NCBI RefSeq assembly: GCF_044793635.1
Contig: NZ_CP084992.1
Location: forward strand, 1,674,001-1,738,000
DNA length: 64,000 bases
Source of the DNA: Virgibacillus_F necropolis_A
GTDB lineage: Bacteria; Bacillota; Bacilli; Bacillales; Amphibacillaceae
Direction: 5' to 3'
Below are positions 26,925 through 35,987 of the stretch, piece after piece (positions within the stretch are counted from its first letter, which is position 1; each line of letters opens with the position of its first letter). Below the pieces are notes generated by a model. The model made no database searches. It saw nothing but the letters and a program-made list of their open reading frames with translations, and had not been told where the DNA came from. The translations under genes were made by a program, and so were the position numbers.

Positions 26925-28736
26925 ATGAAAAAATATATTATCGGAGTAGCTATCATCCTTTATGCTCTCTTACCGAATTTAGATCAACCAACAGCCAATT
27001 ACAACAACATCGAAAAAAGCTACGATGTTGTTGTAATTGGAGCCGAACCTGAAGGAGTGGCAGCAGCGGTCTCATCCGCGCGAAATGGTAAAAAAACATT
27101 ACTTGTAGCAAAAAGGGACGGATTGGGCGGTGTAATGACTTATGGCATGTTGAACTTTTTAGATTTAAGTAAGGACAAAAACGGTGATCCTGCTAATGCT
27201 GGTATCTTTAAAGAATGGCATAAGTTAGTCGGCGGGAAAACAGGATTTGATATTAAGGTTGCAAAAAAAGCTTTTCTTACATTAGTACTGGAAGAAAAAA
27301 ATCTTACTTTATTTTTAGAAACGAAAGTTGAAAAAGTTATTAAAAATGGTGATCGCTTAATAGGAGTTCAATTAAAAAATGACTTAGGGGAAAAAACGAT
27401 AGTTAAAGCAAAACGATTCATAGATTCAACCCAAGATGCTGAAATTGCTGCAAAAGCAGGGGTTCCTTATTTTGTTGGAGGGGAGGATATTGGACTTGAA
27501 AATAAAAAAATGGCTGTAACATTGATGATTCATTTAGAAAATGTTGATTGGGAACAAATTAAACAGGCAGCAAAAAGTGGCGTTTTTGGAGGAGGGGAAG
27601 TTCATACAAATGTCATCTGGGGCTTCAGTAAGCTACATATTAAATACAAACCAAAACATGCTGAAAAGACAAGATTAAGGGGTTTGAATGTAGTGCGTCA
27701 AAATGATGAAAGTGTTGTAATAAATGCTCTCCAAATTTTTGAGATTGATGGCCTTGTAAAAAAATCCAAAGAAAAAGGTATCAAGATAGGAAAAGATGAA
27801 ACAAGACATATCCTAAAATTTTTAAAGGATAATTTTCCAGGTTTTCAAGAAGCTGAAATTGCAAGTTTTCCGGATGAACTGTACGTGAGGGAAACAAGAC
27901 ATATAAAGGCTGAATACCAGTTACCTTTAAGTGATATTTGGGAAAACAAGGATCACTGGGATAGTATAGGACTTGGAGCCTATCCAGTAGATATACAAGC
28001 TACTTCAATCAATGATTATGGTTATGTCTTATGTAATCCAGTTCAATATGCAATACCTTTCCGTTCTTTAGTTCCTCTAAAAATAGATGGATTGCTGGTT
28101 GCTAGCAAAGCATCTGGCTATAGTTCGTTAGCTGCATCAAGCGCTAGGGTCTTGCCAGTAGGGATGACTACAGGACAAGCGGCAGGCGTTGCAGCATCCG
28201 TATCTATAGATCATAATATAAGCTTTAGAGAAATGACAGGCCAAAAGAAAATTATTACGAAACTTCAGGCCAAATTAAAGAATCAAGGTGCAAATCTCTA
28301 TCCCTTTGAAATAGATTATCCTTATGAAAGTAAATGGTTTTACCCTGGTTTGAAAACGCTTCTGAATTATGGATTGGTTGTTGGAGGTTATGAAAATAAG
28401 CTACCTATTGGGAAGCCAATTGAAGAGTTATCCTTTGCAAATATACTGAGTAACGGCGTTAAGAGAATTGCTAGTCAAGAAGCAAAAGAATTGCGCAAAA
28501 ACATTCCTACTTTTAAAGAAATGGTAATACCTGAAACAGAGTTAACGCGAAATAAGGCTGCCAAGATGATTCTAACGCTTTTTGGAATTACATACAAAGA
28601 TACAGAATCCTGGAATAAAGCCTATGCAATTGGATTAATTAATGAACAGATATTTGAAAGAATTACTAAAAATAGTATATTGACAGGTTCTGAGGGCTAT
28701 TACATTGCCGGGAAAATTTTGGAAAATCTACAATAG
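26925..28736 (+). CDS. Exported FAD-dependent oxidoreductase with SLH-like C-terminus
   Basis: 603 residues. ATG 26925 follows GGAGG; an upstream in-frame ATG (26913) overlaps that site. An N-terminal hydrophobic segment (about 4-16) suggests export or anchoring. An FAD-binding Rossmann motif comes next (VVVIGAEPEGVAAAVSSARNG, then LLVAKRDGLGG) in the PF12831-type FAD oxidoreductase layout, with RFIDSTQDAEIAAKAGVPYFVGG and an MTTGQAAGVAA block near 400-420. The tail (about 450-600) holds two stretches like degenerate SLH domains: KWFYPGLKTLLNYGLVVGGY and ELTRNKAAKMILTLFGI. The substrate is unknown. Confidence 0.8.
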   Translation: MKKYIIGVAIILYALLPNLDQPTANYNNIEKSYDVVVIGAEPEGVAAAVSSARNGKKTLLVAKRDGLGGVMTYGMLNFLDLSKDKNGDPANAGIFKEWHKLVGGKTGFDIKVAKKAFLTLVLEEKNLTLFLETKVEKVIKNGDRLIGVQLKNDLGEKTIVKAKRFIDSTQDAEIAAKAGVPYFVGGEDIGLENKKMAVTLMIHLENVDWEQIKQAAKSGVFGGGEVHTNVIWGFSKLHIKYKPKHAEKTRLRGLNVVRQNDESVVINALQIFEIDGLVKKSKEKGIKIGKDETRHILKFLKDNFPGFQEAEIASFPDELYVRETRHIKAEYQLPLSDIWENKDHWDSIGLGAYPVDIQATSINDYGYVLCNPVQYAIPFRSLVPLKIDGLLVASKASGYSSLAASSARVLPVGMTTGQAAGVAASVSIDHNISFREMTGQKKIITKLQAKLKNQGANLYPFEIDYPYESKWFYPGLKTLLNYGLVVGGYENKLPIGKPIEELSFANILSNGVKRIASQEAKELRKNIPTFKEMVIPETELTRNKAAKMILTLFGITYKDTESWNKAYAIGLINEQIFERITKNSILTGSEGYYIAGKILENLQ

Positions 28737-28804
28737 AAAGTGCTCTAATAACTGATGTGAAGAGAAATAACCAAAATAAAATAAGAGGAGTCATTTTCCC
28801 CCTC

Positions 28805-30022
28805 TTATTTTGCTTGTTTTCTAATTAAATTTTCTTTTTTTCTTATTGGAAGCCTTTGTTGTTCAGGTAGTTTGCCAAAGACAATCCAATAATGAGGTAT
28901 ATAACGGAATGTGAACCTAACAACTATCCAACTTAGAATCCCAATCAGAAGAAACGTTAAAACCTGCCAGCTATGATAAATTAATGGACTGCCTGATGAA
29001 AGGATTCCTCTAAACAGCATTAAAAATAATGGATGGATAAGATATATACCAAATGAAGTAGCACCTATCTCCATGAACAACATTTTCGTTTTATCACCAA
29101 ATCTCTTGTTTGCTACATGTGCAAGATAAAACAATACTAACCCTGCAAACAAGGCATTGTTAGCCCAGGTGAACTCGTAAATATAACTAGTAACTATTTG
29201 TGGAAGTAGAACTGATACTTCCGAATACGAACCTACCCTTACTAGATACATAAAACCTGAATATAAAATTACTATTGCACCATAGCCAATAAATATTGGT
29301 AGCATTATCTTGTCTTTATATGATTGGTTCTTCATCTTCTCTCTAATTTGAAAATAATAGATTCCCAGGAAGGCCCCAACAAAATAAAAGGATAAATAAG
29401 ATAATGAAATGGATCCTTTCAATGTGATATGAAAATAGTTTTTGTTTAGAATTACCCATATCCATTGAAGTAGTATTCCAATCCAAATCGCATTCTTTCT
29501 TAAGAAAGGAGATTTCTTAAACATAATCAATAATATCGGAAAAAGGATGTATAACTGCACACTAATAAAAACAAAGTAAAGATGAGGGTGTGCTTTTCCT
29601 AAAGCCAATAATGTTAAAAACTTATTCAATGCAAATGATAAGCTTGGATAATCATAATAAATATACCATTTAATTGCAAAATAAATAACAGAAAAAAGGA
29701 TATATGGAACTAATATAAACTTTAAACGTTTTATATAGAACTTTTTCATTAAAATCCAATTTGTTACTCGTGGATAATAATTATAGAACAATACAAAACT
29801 ACTCAACATTATAAACGTAGGTGTTCCTAATTTACCAGCTATGTTTAGAAAGTTATATACCGGAAAAAGGAATGAGTCTGTCGATATACTTGTTACCCCA
29901 CTTGACGTGGAGTGAACCACTAATACAGCTATAATAGCGAATGCTCGGGCCAATTGAATTTCATCTAAACTAATTCTTTTTTTATTATTTATCACTTTAT
30001 CACCAATTCTCTTAATTTCCAT
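28805..30022 (-). CDS. Acyltransferase 3 family membrane protein
   Basis: 405 residues, about ten membrane helices. The N-terminal block SLDEIQLARAFAIIAVLVVHST carries the conserved His of the acyltransferase-3 family. Members use acyl-CoA (often acetyl-CoA) to O-acylate sugars on lipid intermediates, wall polymers or peptidoglycan. There is no fused SGNH domain. It is convergent with the FAD oxidoreductase gene and divergent from the MBOAT gene. A role in surface glycan modification fits the neighbours. Confidence 0.85.
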   Translation of the reverse strand: MEIKRIGDKVINNKKRISLDEIQLARAFAIIAVLVVHSTSSGVTSISTDSFLFPVYNFLNIAGKLGTPTFIMLSSFVLFYNYYPRVTNWILMKKFYIKRLKFILVPYILFSVIYFAIKWYIYYDYPSLSFALNKFLTLLALGKAHPHLYFVFISVQLYILFPILLIMFKKSPFLRKNAIWIGILLQWIWVILNKNYFHITLKGSISLSYLSFYFVGAFLGIYYFQIREKMKNQSYKDKIMLPIFIGYGAIVILYSGFMYLVRVGSYSEVSVLLPQIVTSYIYEFTWANNALFAGLVLFYLAHVANKRFGDKTKMLFMEIGATSFGIYLIHPLFLMLFRGILSSGSPLIYHSWQVLTFLLIGILSWIVVRFTFRYIPHYWIVFGKLPEQQRLPIRKKENLIRKQAK

Positions 30023-30269
30023 TAACTATCTTATCATTTTTTCCTGTAATATCATAGACAATATTTTGGCTGTCGCTTCTTATCAAGTCCCTCTTCCAAC
30101 TGCTGTATGATACCTATCCTATGATGTTTATAGTTTCATAGTTCTAATAGATCGATTCTTTACCATGATTATATTTTACTAGAGGTATTATTGTTTACAG
30201 ACTAATTATGTAGTATGATATTTATTGTCATCCTTACTGGGGATGACTTTGTTATTTAGGGGGATATTT

Positions 30270-31715
30270 ATGCTTTTCAACTCATTTGAATTTATATTTG
30301 TATTTCTTCCTTTTGTATTCGTTGGTTATTTCCTTTTGAATAAAATACATATGGGGGCAGCATTACTTTTACTGCTATTATGCTCGTTAGTCTTTTACAG
30401 CTGGTGGAATCCAATCTACCTTCCATTAATGCTTGCGTCACTTGGTGCAAACTACTTTTTTGGTATAATGATTACCAAAATAAAGCCTGACAAGAAGAAA
30501 AAAGTAGTGTTATCAATCGGATTACTATTTAATGTTTCTCTACTTGGGTTTTTTAAATATACAGATTTCTTTATTAAAAATGCAAATATAGTATTACAAG
30601 AAGATTTTAATCTATTGCACTTGGTATTGCCTTTAGCAATAAGTTTCTACACCTTTCAGCAAATTGCTTATTTAGTTGATTCCTACCGTGGCGAAACAAA
30701 AGAATACAACTTCGTGAATTATGCTTTGTTTATCTCATTTTTCCCACAGTTAATTGCTGGCCCTATTGTTCATCATAGTGAAGTAATTAATCAATACCAA
30801 GATAAAATTAAAAAGAAAATAAACTGGGAAAATATTTCTAAAGGGTTATTTATTTTTTCAATTGGTTTATTTAAAAAAGTAGGGATCGCGGATACTTTTG
30901 CAATATGGGCAAATAATGGGTTTTCTTCATCTGAAAGCTTAACCTTTTTTGATAGTTGGATCACCTCCCTATCGTATACTTTCCAACTTTACTTTGATTT
31001 TAGTGGGTATACTGATATGGCAATTGGTGCCGCATTACTGTTTAATATTACATTACCAATTAACTTTTATTCTCCGTATAAAGCTGTTTCGATACAGGAC
31101 TTCTGGCGACGATGGCATATTACTCTATCTAAATTTCTATTAAACTATATTTACATACCTTTAGGTGGGAATAAAAAAGGACCAAGACGTACCTATATCA
31201 ATATTTTAATAATCTTCTTTGTAAGTGGATTCTGGCACGGGGCTGGTTGGACTTTCGTTGTGTGGGGTTTGTTGCACGGTGGTGCTTCGGTGATACACCG
31301 TGGTTGGTCCAAAGCTGGATTCAAGCTACCCAAGTTGGTTGCTTGGTTTATTACTTTTCAATTCATAAACGCGACATGGGTGTTGTTCCGAGCACCAAAC
31401 TTCGGGACTGCTGTCGATGTTTTATCTGCCATGATAGGATTAAACAAAATTCAAGTTCCAAATCAAATCTTATTGATTTTTAATTGGAATATACCCGAAG
31501 CTTATCTTTATACGTTTAACTTGACGAATGATTTATCAAAAACAGTGATTTACCTAATCATAGCTTTGTTTGTTAGCTTATTTTTAAAGAATTCGATTCA
31601 ACTAACGAAAAATCTGGGGCCAAATCCGGTCTACTCCATTTACGCTGCAATATTGTTCGTTTATGCAGCTTTTCGGTTACAGAATGTTTCCGAGTTTCTA
31701 TATTTTAATTTCTAG
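30270..31715 (+). CDS. MBOAT family O-acyltransferase (AlgI-like)
   Basis: 481 residues, multi-pass membrane protein. The ATG at 30270 is chosen because AGGGGGA precedes it and the protein then begins with the usual LFNSFEFIFVFLPFV. MBOAT signatures are visible: DFWRRWHITLSKFLLNYIYIPLGGN and the catalytic His in FVSGFWHGAGWTF, followed by VVWGLLHGG. It moves acyl groups across the membrane to an extracellular acceptor. The next gene, 12 nt downstream, codes for an SGNH-type partner, the same pairing as AlgI with AlgJ/AlgX or PatA with PatB. Confidence 0.92.
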   Translation: MLFNSFEFIFVFLPFVFVGYFLLNKIHMGAALLLLLLCSLVFYSWWNPIYLPLMLASLGANYFFGIMITKIKPDKKKKVVLSIGLLFNVSLLGFFKYTDFFIKNANIVLQEDFNLLHLVLPLAISFYTFQQIAYLVDSYRGETKEYNFVNYALFISFFPQLIAGPIVHHSEVINQYQDKIKKKINWENISKGLFIFSIGLFKKVGIADTFAIWANNGFSSSESLTFFDSWITSLSYTFQLYFDFSGYTDMAIGAALLFNITLPINFYSPYKAVSIQDFWRRWHITLSKFLLNYIYIPLGGNKKGPRRTYINILIIFFVSGFWHGAGWTFVVWGLLHGGASVIHRGWSKAGFKLPKLVAWFITFQFINATWVLFRAPNFGTAVDVLSAMIGLNKIQVPNQILLIFNWNIPEAYLYTFNLTNDLSKTVIYLIIALFVSLFLKNSIQLTKNLGPNPVYSIYAAILFVYAAFRLQNVSEFLYFNF

Positions 31716-31727
31716 GATGCGATTCTA

Positions 31728-32798
31728 ATGAAATCATACAAAACCTTCGTCCTTATCTTCTTTATTATAATTGGATTACCTCTAAGCACTGTGGCAGCAT
31801 TTAATTATTATATCGATCCATTATGGACGTTTGACCACTCAAATGACTACAATGACGTACAAACCGTAATTGATGAACGTCAACAGAAAATGAACGATAT
31901 ACACTACGGAAACTTCCACCATGATACTCTACTAATTGGAAGTAGCAGGTCAACTTATATCAATCAGTATTCCTTTGGGGATATGGATGTGTATAACTTT
32001 GCTGCAAGTGATTTATCATTTAAAGAATATAAAAGCTTTATAGCATATGCAACCAAAGAAAATGGTGAAGACTTTGAACAAATTATTATAGGTGTTGACT
32101 TCTTTAAAAGCAGTATAAAGGAAAGCAAAGAAAACCTTAATTTAAAGCAATATAAAGAAAAATTGAATGAACCCTTTTATCGGTTTAAAAATTTAATTTC
32201 GCTTGATGTGTTGGACTATTCAAGGAAAAACTATCGATTATCAAAAGAGGATGAAATTGTACAACTTAGAAATTATAATCGGAGAAATGTAGCATTTGCA
32301 AAGTCTATACCAGACGATCTGAAGTTAAAGCAAACAAAGTCAAAAATCAAAAAGTTTAAAGATGTTTTTTATGGAGAGCAATATAGTTATAACCCTGAAT
32401 TTAAAAAAGTACTAACTGAACTAAAAGAAACAAATCCGGATACAGAGTTCATTTTCTTTACTACACCTATTTCAACACCATTGTTTATGGCAATGGTTGA
32501 AGAAGGAGATTTTAACTCATATGTACGATGGCTAAATGATATGGTCATTGTGTTTGACGGAGTATATAATTTTATGTATCCAAATAAAGTAACCAATAAT
32601 TTATCAAATTACTTTGATGGACATCACTTTTATCCTAAAGTAGGTGATTTGATTGCATCAAAAATAAGTAAATCAAACATGAAAACTGTTCCAAGTGATT
32701 TTGGAGTGTTTGTGACTGAACAAACGTTTGATGAACATATTCAAAAGGTGAAAACTTTAGTTGAAGAATATAGAGAAAAGAAGACCTACCTTCAGTGA
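31728..32798 (+). CDS. Membrane-anchored SGNH-like partner of the MBOAT protein
   Basis: 356 residues. One N-terminal membrane anchor (about 4-25), then an extracellular domain. A GDSL-like Ser motif (LLIGSSRSTYINQ, about 65-77) and a late Asp-x-x-His motif (YFDGHHFYPKVGDL, about 300) give the Ser, Asp and His of an SGNH esterase/acyltransferase. Proteins with this layout next to an MBOAT gene transfer the acyl group to the final glycan. They form an operon with a 12-nt gap. The acceptor is unknown; the wall polymer or LTA encoded nearby are candidates. Confidence 0.78.
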   Translation: MKSYKTFVLIFFIIIGLPLSTVAAFNYYIDPLWTFDHSNDYNDVQTVIDERQQKMNDIHYGNFHHDTLLIGSSRSTYINQYSFGDMDVYNFAASDLSFKEYKSFIAYATKENGEDFEQIIIGVDFFKSSIKESKENLNLKQYKEKLNEPFYRFKNLISLDVLDYSRKNYRLSKEDEIVQLRNYNRRNVAFAKSIPDDLKLKQTKSKIKKFKDVFYGEQYSYNPEFKKVLTELKETNPDTEFIFFTTPISTPLFMAMVEEGDFNSYVRWLNDMVIVFDGVYNFMYPNKVTNNLSNYFDGHHFYPKVGDLIASKISKSNMKTVPSDFGVFVTEQTFDEHIQKVKTLVEEYREKKTYLQ

Positions 32799-32812
32799 AG
32801 GTAGGTCTTCTA
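32780..32812. terminator. Bidirectional terminator between convergent genes
   Basis: Stem GAAGACCTACCTT/AAGGTAGGTCTTC with a CAGTG loop overlaps the stop codon of the SGNH gene and precedes the stop of the TagO-like gene. Confidence 0.7.
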
Positions 32813-32817
32813 CTAGT

Positions 32818-33867
32818 TTACTTTTTAGATTTGACGCCCTGCATAAGACGCAGTACTGGTCGATAATTATCCCCTATTAACCCAGTTACCTCAACAATCA
32901 GCTCGATAGTGACAAGTAACGCAACAATAATAAGTGTAGATCCCCATAATGTTGCACGAGTAAAGATAATTGCAGCAATACTAAAGAATCCACTCATTGC
33001 ATAGATCATAATAACTGTTTGACGGTGTGTAAAACCTAATCTAATTAAACAGTGATGTAGATGTAATTTATCTGCCATTCCTAATGGTTTCCGTTGAATA
33101 ATACGACGAATAATGGCAAATATCGTATCTAGCAGTGGAACTCCAAGAATTATTATAGGAACGATCAATGAGAATAACGCCACATTTTTAAATAATCCCA
33201 TCACGGCTAGTACACTAATCATGTACCCTAAAAATAATGCTCCCGTATCCCCCATGAAAATCTTTGCAGGGTGAAAATTGTAAAAAAGAAATCCTATAGT
33301 ACTTCCTAATACAACCATACCTATGATAGCGACAAATGTACTTCCCATAGAAATAGCCATTCCCGAAATAGTTAACAATACAATAGAGGATACTCCTGCC
33401 GCTAGACCATCAAGTCCATCAATTAGATTAATAGCATTAGTAACTCCCACAATCCAAATAATGGTTAGTGGTATAGCTAAATAGCTAAACTCTATTCTTT
33501 CACCAAATGGTAGAGTGATAAATTCAATTTGTACTCCACCTATTACAGTTACAATTGCAGCTGCTAATTGTCCAGAAAGCTTGATTTTTGCGGATAATTC
33601 AATTAAGTCATCCAATACACCAACAAAAGTAATTATTGCTGCACCTGCTATTATTGGCCAAGCTGATAATGTATCTGGAAGAAAAAGAAGTATACCCAAC
33701 AGAGAACTTAAAATAATAGCTAAGCCACCTAATCTTGGCATCACATTTTTATGAACTTTTCTATCGTTTGGTTGGTCAACAGCTCCAATGGAAACTGCTA
33801 GCTTTTTTACAAAAGGTGTTAAAATTATTGAAACAATAAAACAAACTACTAGGTCTAAATACTCCAT
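32818..33867 (-). CDS. TagO/WecA-type undecaprenyl-phosphate sugar-1-phosphate transferase (copy 1)
   Basis: 349 residues, about eleven membrane helices. MraY/WecA family motifs: RKVHKNVMPRLGGLAI, VGVLDDLIELSAKIKL with the DD pair, NAINLIDGLDGLAAGVS, the Mg site FMGDTGALFLGYM and the HLHHCLIRLGFTHRQTV block. It transfers a GlcNAc-1-P-type unit from UDP-sugar to undecaprenyl phosphate, the first step of wall teichoic acid or secondary wall polymer synthesis. A paralogue (43485-44561) shares every motif. Which one feeds the TagA-family enzyme cannot be decided here. RBS AGGAGG. Confidence 0.9.
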   Translation of the reverse strand: MEYLDLVVCFIVSIILTPFVKKLAVSIGAVDQPNDRKVHKNVMPRLGGLAIILSSLLGILLFLPDTLSAWPIIAGAAIITFVGVLDDLIELSAKIKLSGQLAAAIVTVIGGVQIEFITLPFGERIEFSYLAIPLTIIWIVGVTNAINLIDGLDGLAAGVSSIVLLTISGMAISMGSTFVAIIGMVVLGSTIGFLFYNFHPAKIFMGDTGALFLGYMISVLAVMGLFKNVALFSLIVPIIILGVPLLDTIFAIIRRIIQRKPLGMADKLHLHHCLIRLGFTHRQTVIMIYAMSGFFSIAAIIFTRATLWGSTLIIVALLVTIELIVEVTGLIGDNYRPVLRLMQGVKSKK

Positions 33868-34142
33868 TTATATCCTCCTACTACAATTGCAATCATATAT
33901 ATACTAGTTTTATAGACGAAAAATCTGTTATAAAGGTTTCATCATTTCGAAAAAATCTCTTCATTCAACTTAATTATAAATAAATACCAAAAATTTTCAA
34001 CCCAAAATTAGTTATATTAATAGTTTTCATATTTTTAATAGGATTCTATATATACCATTTAACTGCCCTCTGATTTGTCTATACAGATTGTAATATGGTA
34101 ACTTTAAAGTAAGTTTATACTGTGAAGACATAGGAGGATATC

Positions 34143-34316
34143 ATGAACAAAGTCAAATACACTATAATGGGAATTGCCCTTTTTGTTTATACATTAGCTG
34201 TTATTGGTTTAACCACGATGATTATTACCCCGGATCCAGACTTCGATCGGAACACCACATTAACAACTGAAGAAATTGACAATATGTGTGATAATCGTGA
34301 AGATGTTGGTTTTTAG
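34143..34316 (+). CDS. Small single-pass membrane protein
   Basis: 57 residues: NKVKYTIMGIALFVYTLAV starts a single hydrophobic helix (about 6-29), followed by a short acidic tail with TEEIDNMCDNREDV containing one Cys. AGGAGG lies 5 nt before the ATG, and a strong terminator follows the stop within 15 nt, so it looks like a complete one-gene transcript. It matches no family I know. Confidence 0.65.
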   Translation: MNKVKYTIMGIALFVYTLAVIGLTTMIITPDPDFDRNTTLTTEEIDNMCDNREDVGF

Positions 34317-34321
34317 GAAAT

Positions 34322-34363
34322 AAAAAAAACCTTCGCTCGTAAATATGGAGCGAAGGCTTTTTT
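34322..34363. terminator. Bidirectional terminator
   Basis: Stem CCTTCGCTC/GAGCGAAGG flanked by an A run on the left and a T run on the right. It serves the small plus-strand gene and the minus-strand permease gene. Confidence 0.85.
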
Positions 34364-35820
34364 TATTCTTCTTCTACGTTTATTTTTTTATCTCCTAAAA
34401 TCAAATAGTTAAGTTCCTCTTTCGGAATTTTATTGAATTCCGTACGTTTCACTAAATAGAAAACAACTCCCAGAACAATCCAGGCCAGTAATGCAATTCT
34501 TGACTCCACGCCAAGAAATGCTGGTGATCCTGGTATTAGCAGTAATCCAATGAAAGTTAAAGTTGCTAGCATCCCGATCACTGAAATAAACTTCTTACCC
34601 GGTGCGACAACGTGTTTTGCCGAATTAAATTCACTACCCATTGACCACTTGAAAATACTGAATGCTGTGTAGCATGTATAGAAATAGGCAATGGAGACTC
34701 CGATTGAGGACATGTCTACTACCCATAGTAATGCTTCTCTACCAAACCACGGCGCAAACATAGCAACTACAGCAGCAAACATGATGCCGACATATGGTGT
34801 CTTATATTTCGGATGTACTTTTGAAAATACTTCTGGCAATATTTTCGCACGTGAAATTGCGAATAATAAACGGCTAGCGGAAATTATAAATCCATTAAGA
34901 CCTGTGAATATCCCCATACTTAGCGCAATTGCCAGGATAATTAATCCTATCGTCCCAAGCACTTCTTGAACCGCTACTGCAGTTCCCCAAATATTTCCTG
35001 CTTCAGCCATTGCCTGCCACGGACTAGCCATGGCTGTCGCGAGAATCATGAAGCTATACAGTATTCCGGAAAATGAAATAGCCAATATAATCAATGAAAA
35101 TGCTTTTTTAGATGAAAAGTTAAATTCCTCTGCGGCCTGTGGAACGTTGTCAAACCCGACATATGCCCATGGTGCAATCGCTACGATTGATATAATAGCT
35201 GCGAATGTCGTTGTATCTGTCGGGAAGTATGGCTTAATATCTGCAAGTGATGTGCCAGGATTTCCACCAATTAATACAGTGATGAAAGCGACACCTGCAA
35301 GCATAATAACGCAGAATATAAATTGCATACGTCCGGATAATCCAGTTCCCCGGACATTTAAATATCCAAATATGAGCAGTGTGATGGACGCAATTAAAAT
35401 TTCCATCCCGTAAACGTCCCATCCAGCTATTTCATACAAATGCAGATTCTCTATAACTTGCGGAAAAATAAATTTAAACATTAATGCGAATGCAGATGCG
35501 TTGAGAGCAACAATACATATGTATCCAAGTGTTAGAAACCACCCACAAATAAATGCGTGTGTTCGGCCTAAACTGACAAATGCGTAGGCAAACTCACCAC
35601 CTGAAACGGGAAAGCTTTTGATCAGGAACCCATAACTCACGGCAATTAACATCATGAGCGCAGCACCAATTAGAAAACCGATGATTACACCAAGTGGACC
35701 AGCGCCTTCCATCCAAACAGTTGGTTGGACAAATGCACCCCAACCGATTGAGGATCCAAGGGCGATGGCCCATACCCAGTGTGGCTTTAATGACTTTTTG
35801 AGTTTCTTTCGTTCTTCCAT
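34363..35820 (-). CDS. APC family amino acid permease
   Basis: 485 residues, about 12-13 membrane helices. The N-terminal block WVWAIALGSSIGWGAFVQP is the helix 1 glycine-rich substrate loop of the APC superfamily. The block SFPVSGGEFAYAFVSLG and the ISRAKILPEVFSKVHPKYKTPY stretch are also typical. Substrate likely an amino acid or amine, not predictable. It is transcribed alone between two hairpins, with no visible link to the surface polymer genes around it. Confidence 0.85.
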   Translation of the reverse strand: MEERKKLKKSLKPHWVWAIALGSSIGWGAFVQPTVWMEGAGPLGVIIGFLIGAALMMLIAVSYGFLIKSFPVSGGEFAYAFVSLGRTHAFICGWFLTLGYICIVALNASAFALMFKFIFPQVIENLHLYEIAGWDVYGMEILIASITLLIFGYLNVRGTGLSGRMQFIFCVIMLAGVAFITVLIGGNPGTSLADIKPYFPTDTTTFAAIISIVAIAPWAYVGFDNVPQAAEEFNFSSKKAFSLIILAISFSGILYSFMILATAMASPWQAMAEAGNIWGTAVAVQEVLGTIGLIILAIALSMGIFTGLNGFIISASRLLFAISRAKILPEVFSKVHPKYKTPYVGIMFAAVVAMFAPWFGREALLWVVDMSSIGVSIAYFYTCYTAFSIFKWSMGSEFNSAKHVVAPGKKFISVIGMLATLTFIGLLLIPGSPAFLGVESRIALLAWIVLGVVFYLVKRTEFNKIPKEELNYLILGDKKINVEEE

Positions 35821-35987
35821 GCTTCGACTCCTTTTAAATCAACTCTTTTTATGTTGCCTCTCTTTTATTACAAAATACGTTTATTATCTCGATTTTCATA
35901 TCATCTATCTATTGACGCAAGATGGGTGCCAATCTTTATTAAAGAAAGGCACCCAGCAATTTATTCATTACTATTTACAAATTTGCT

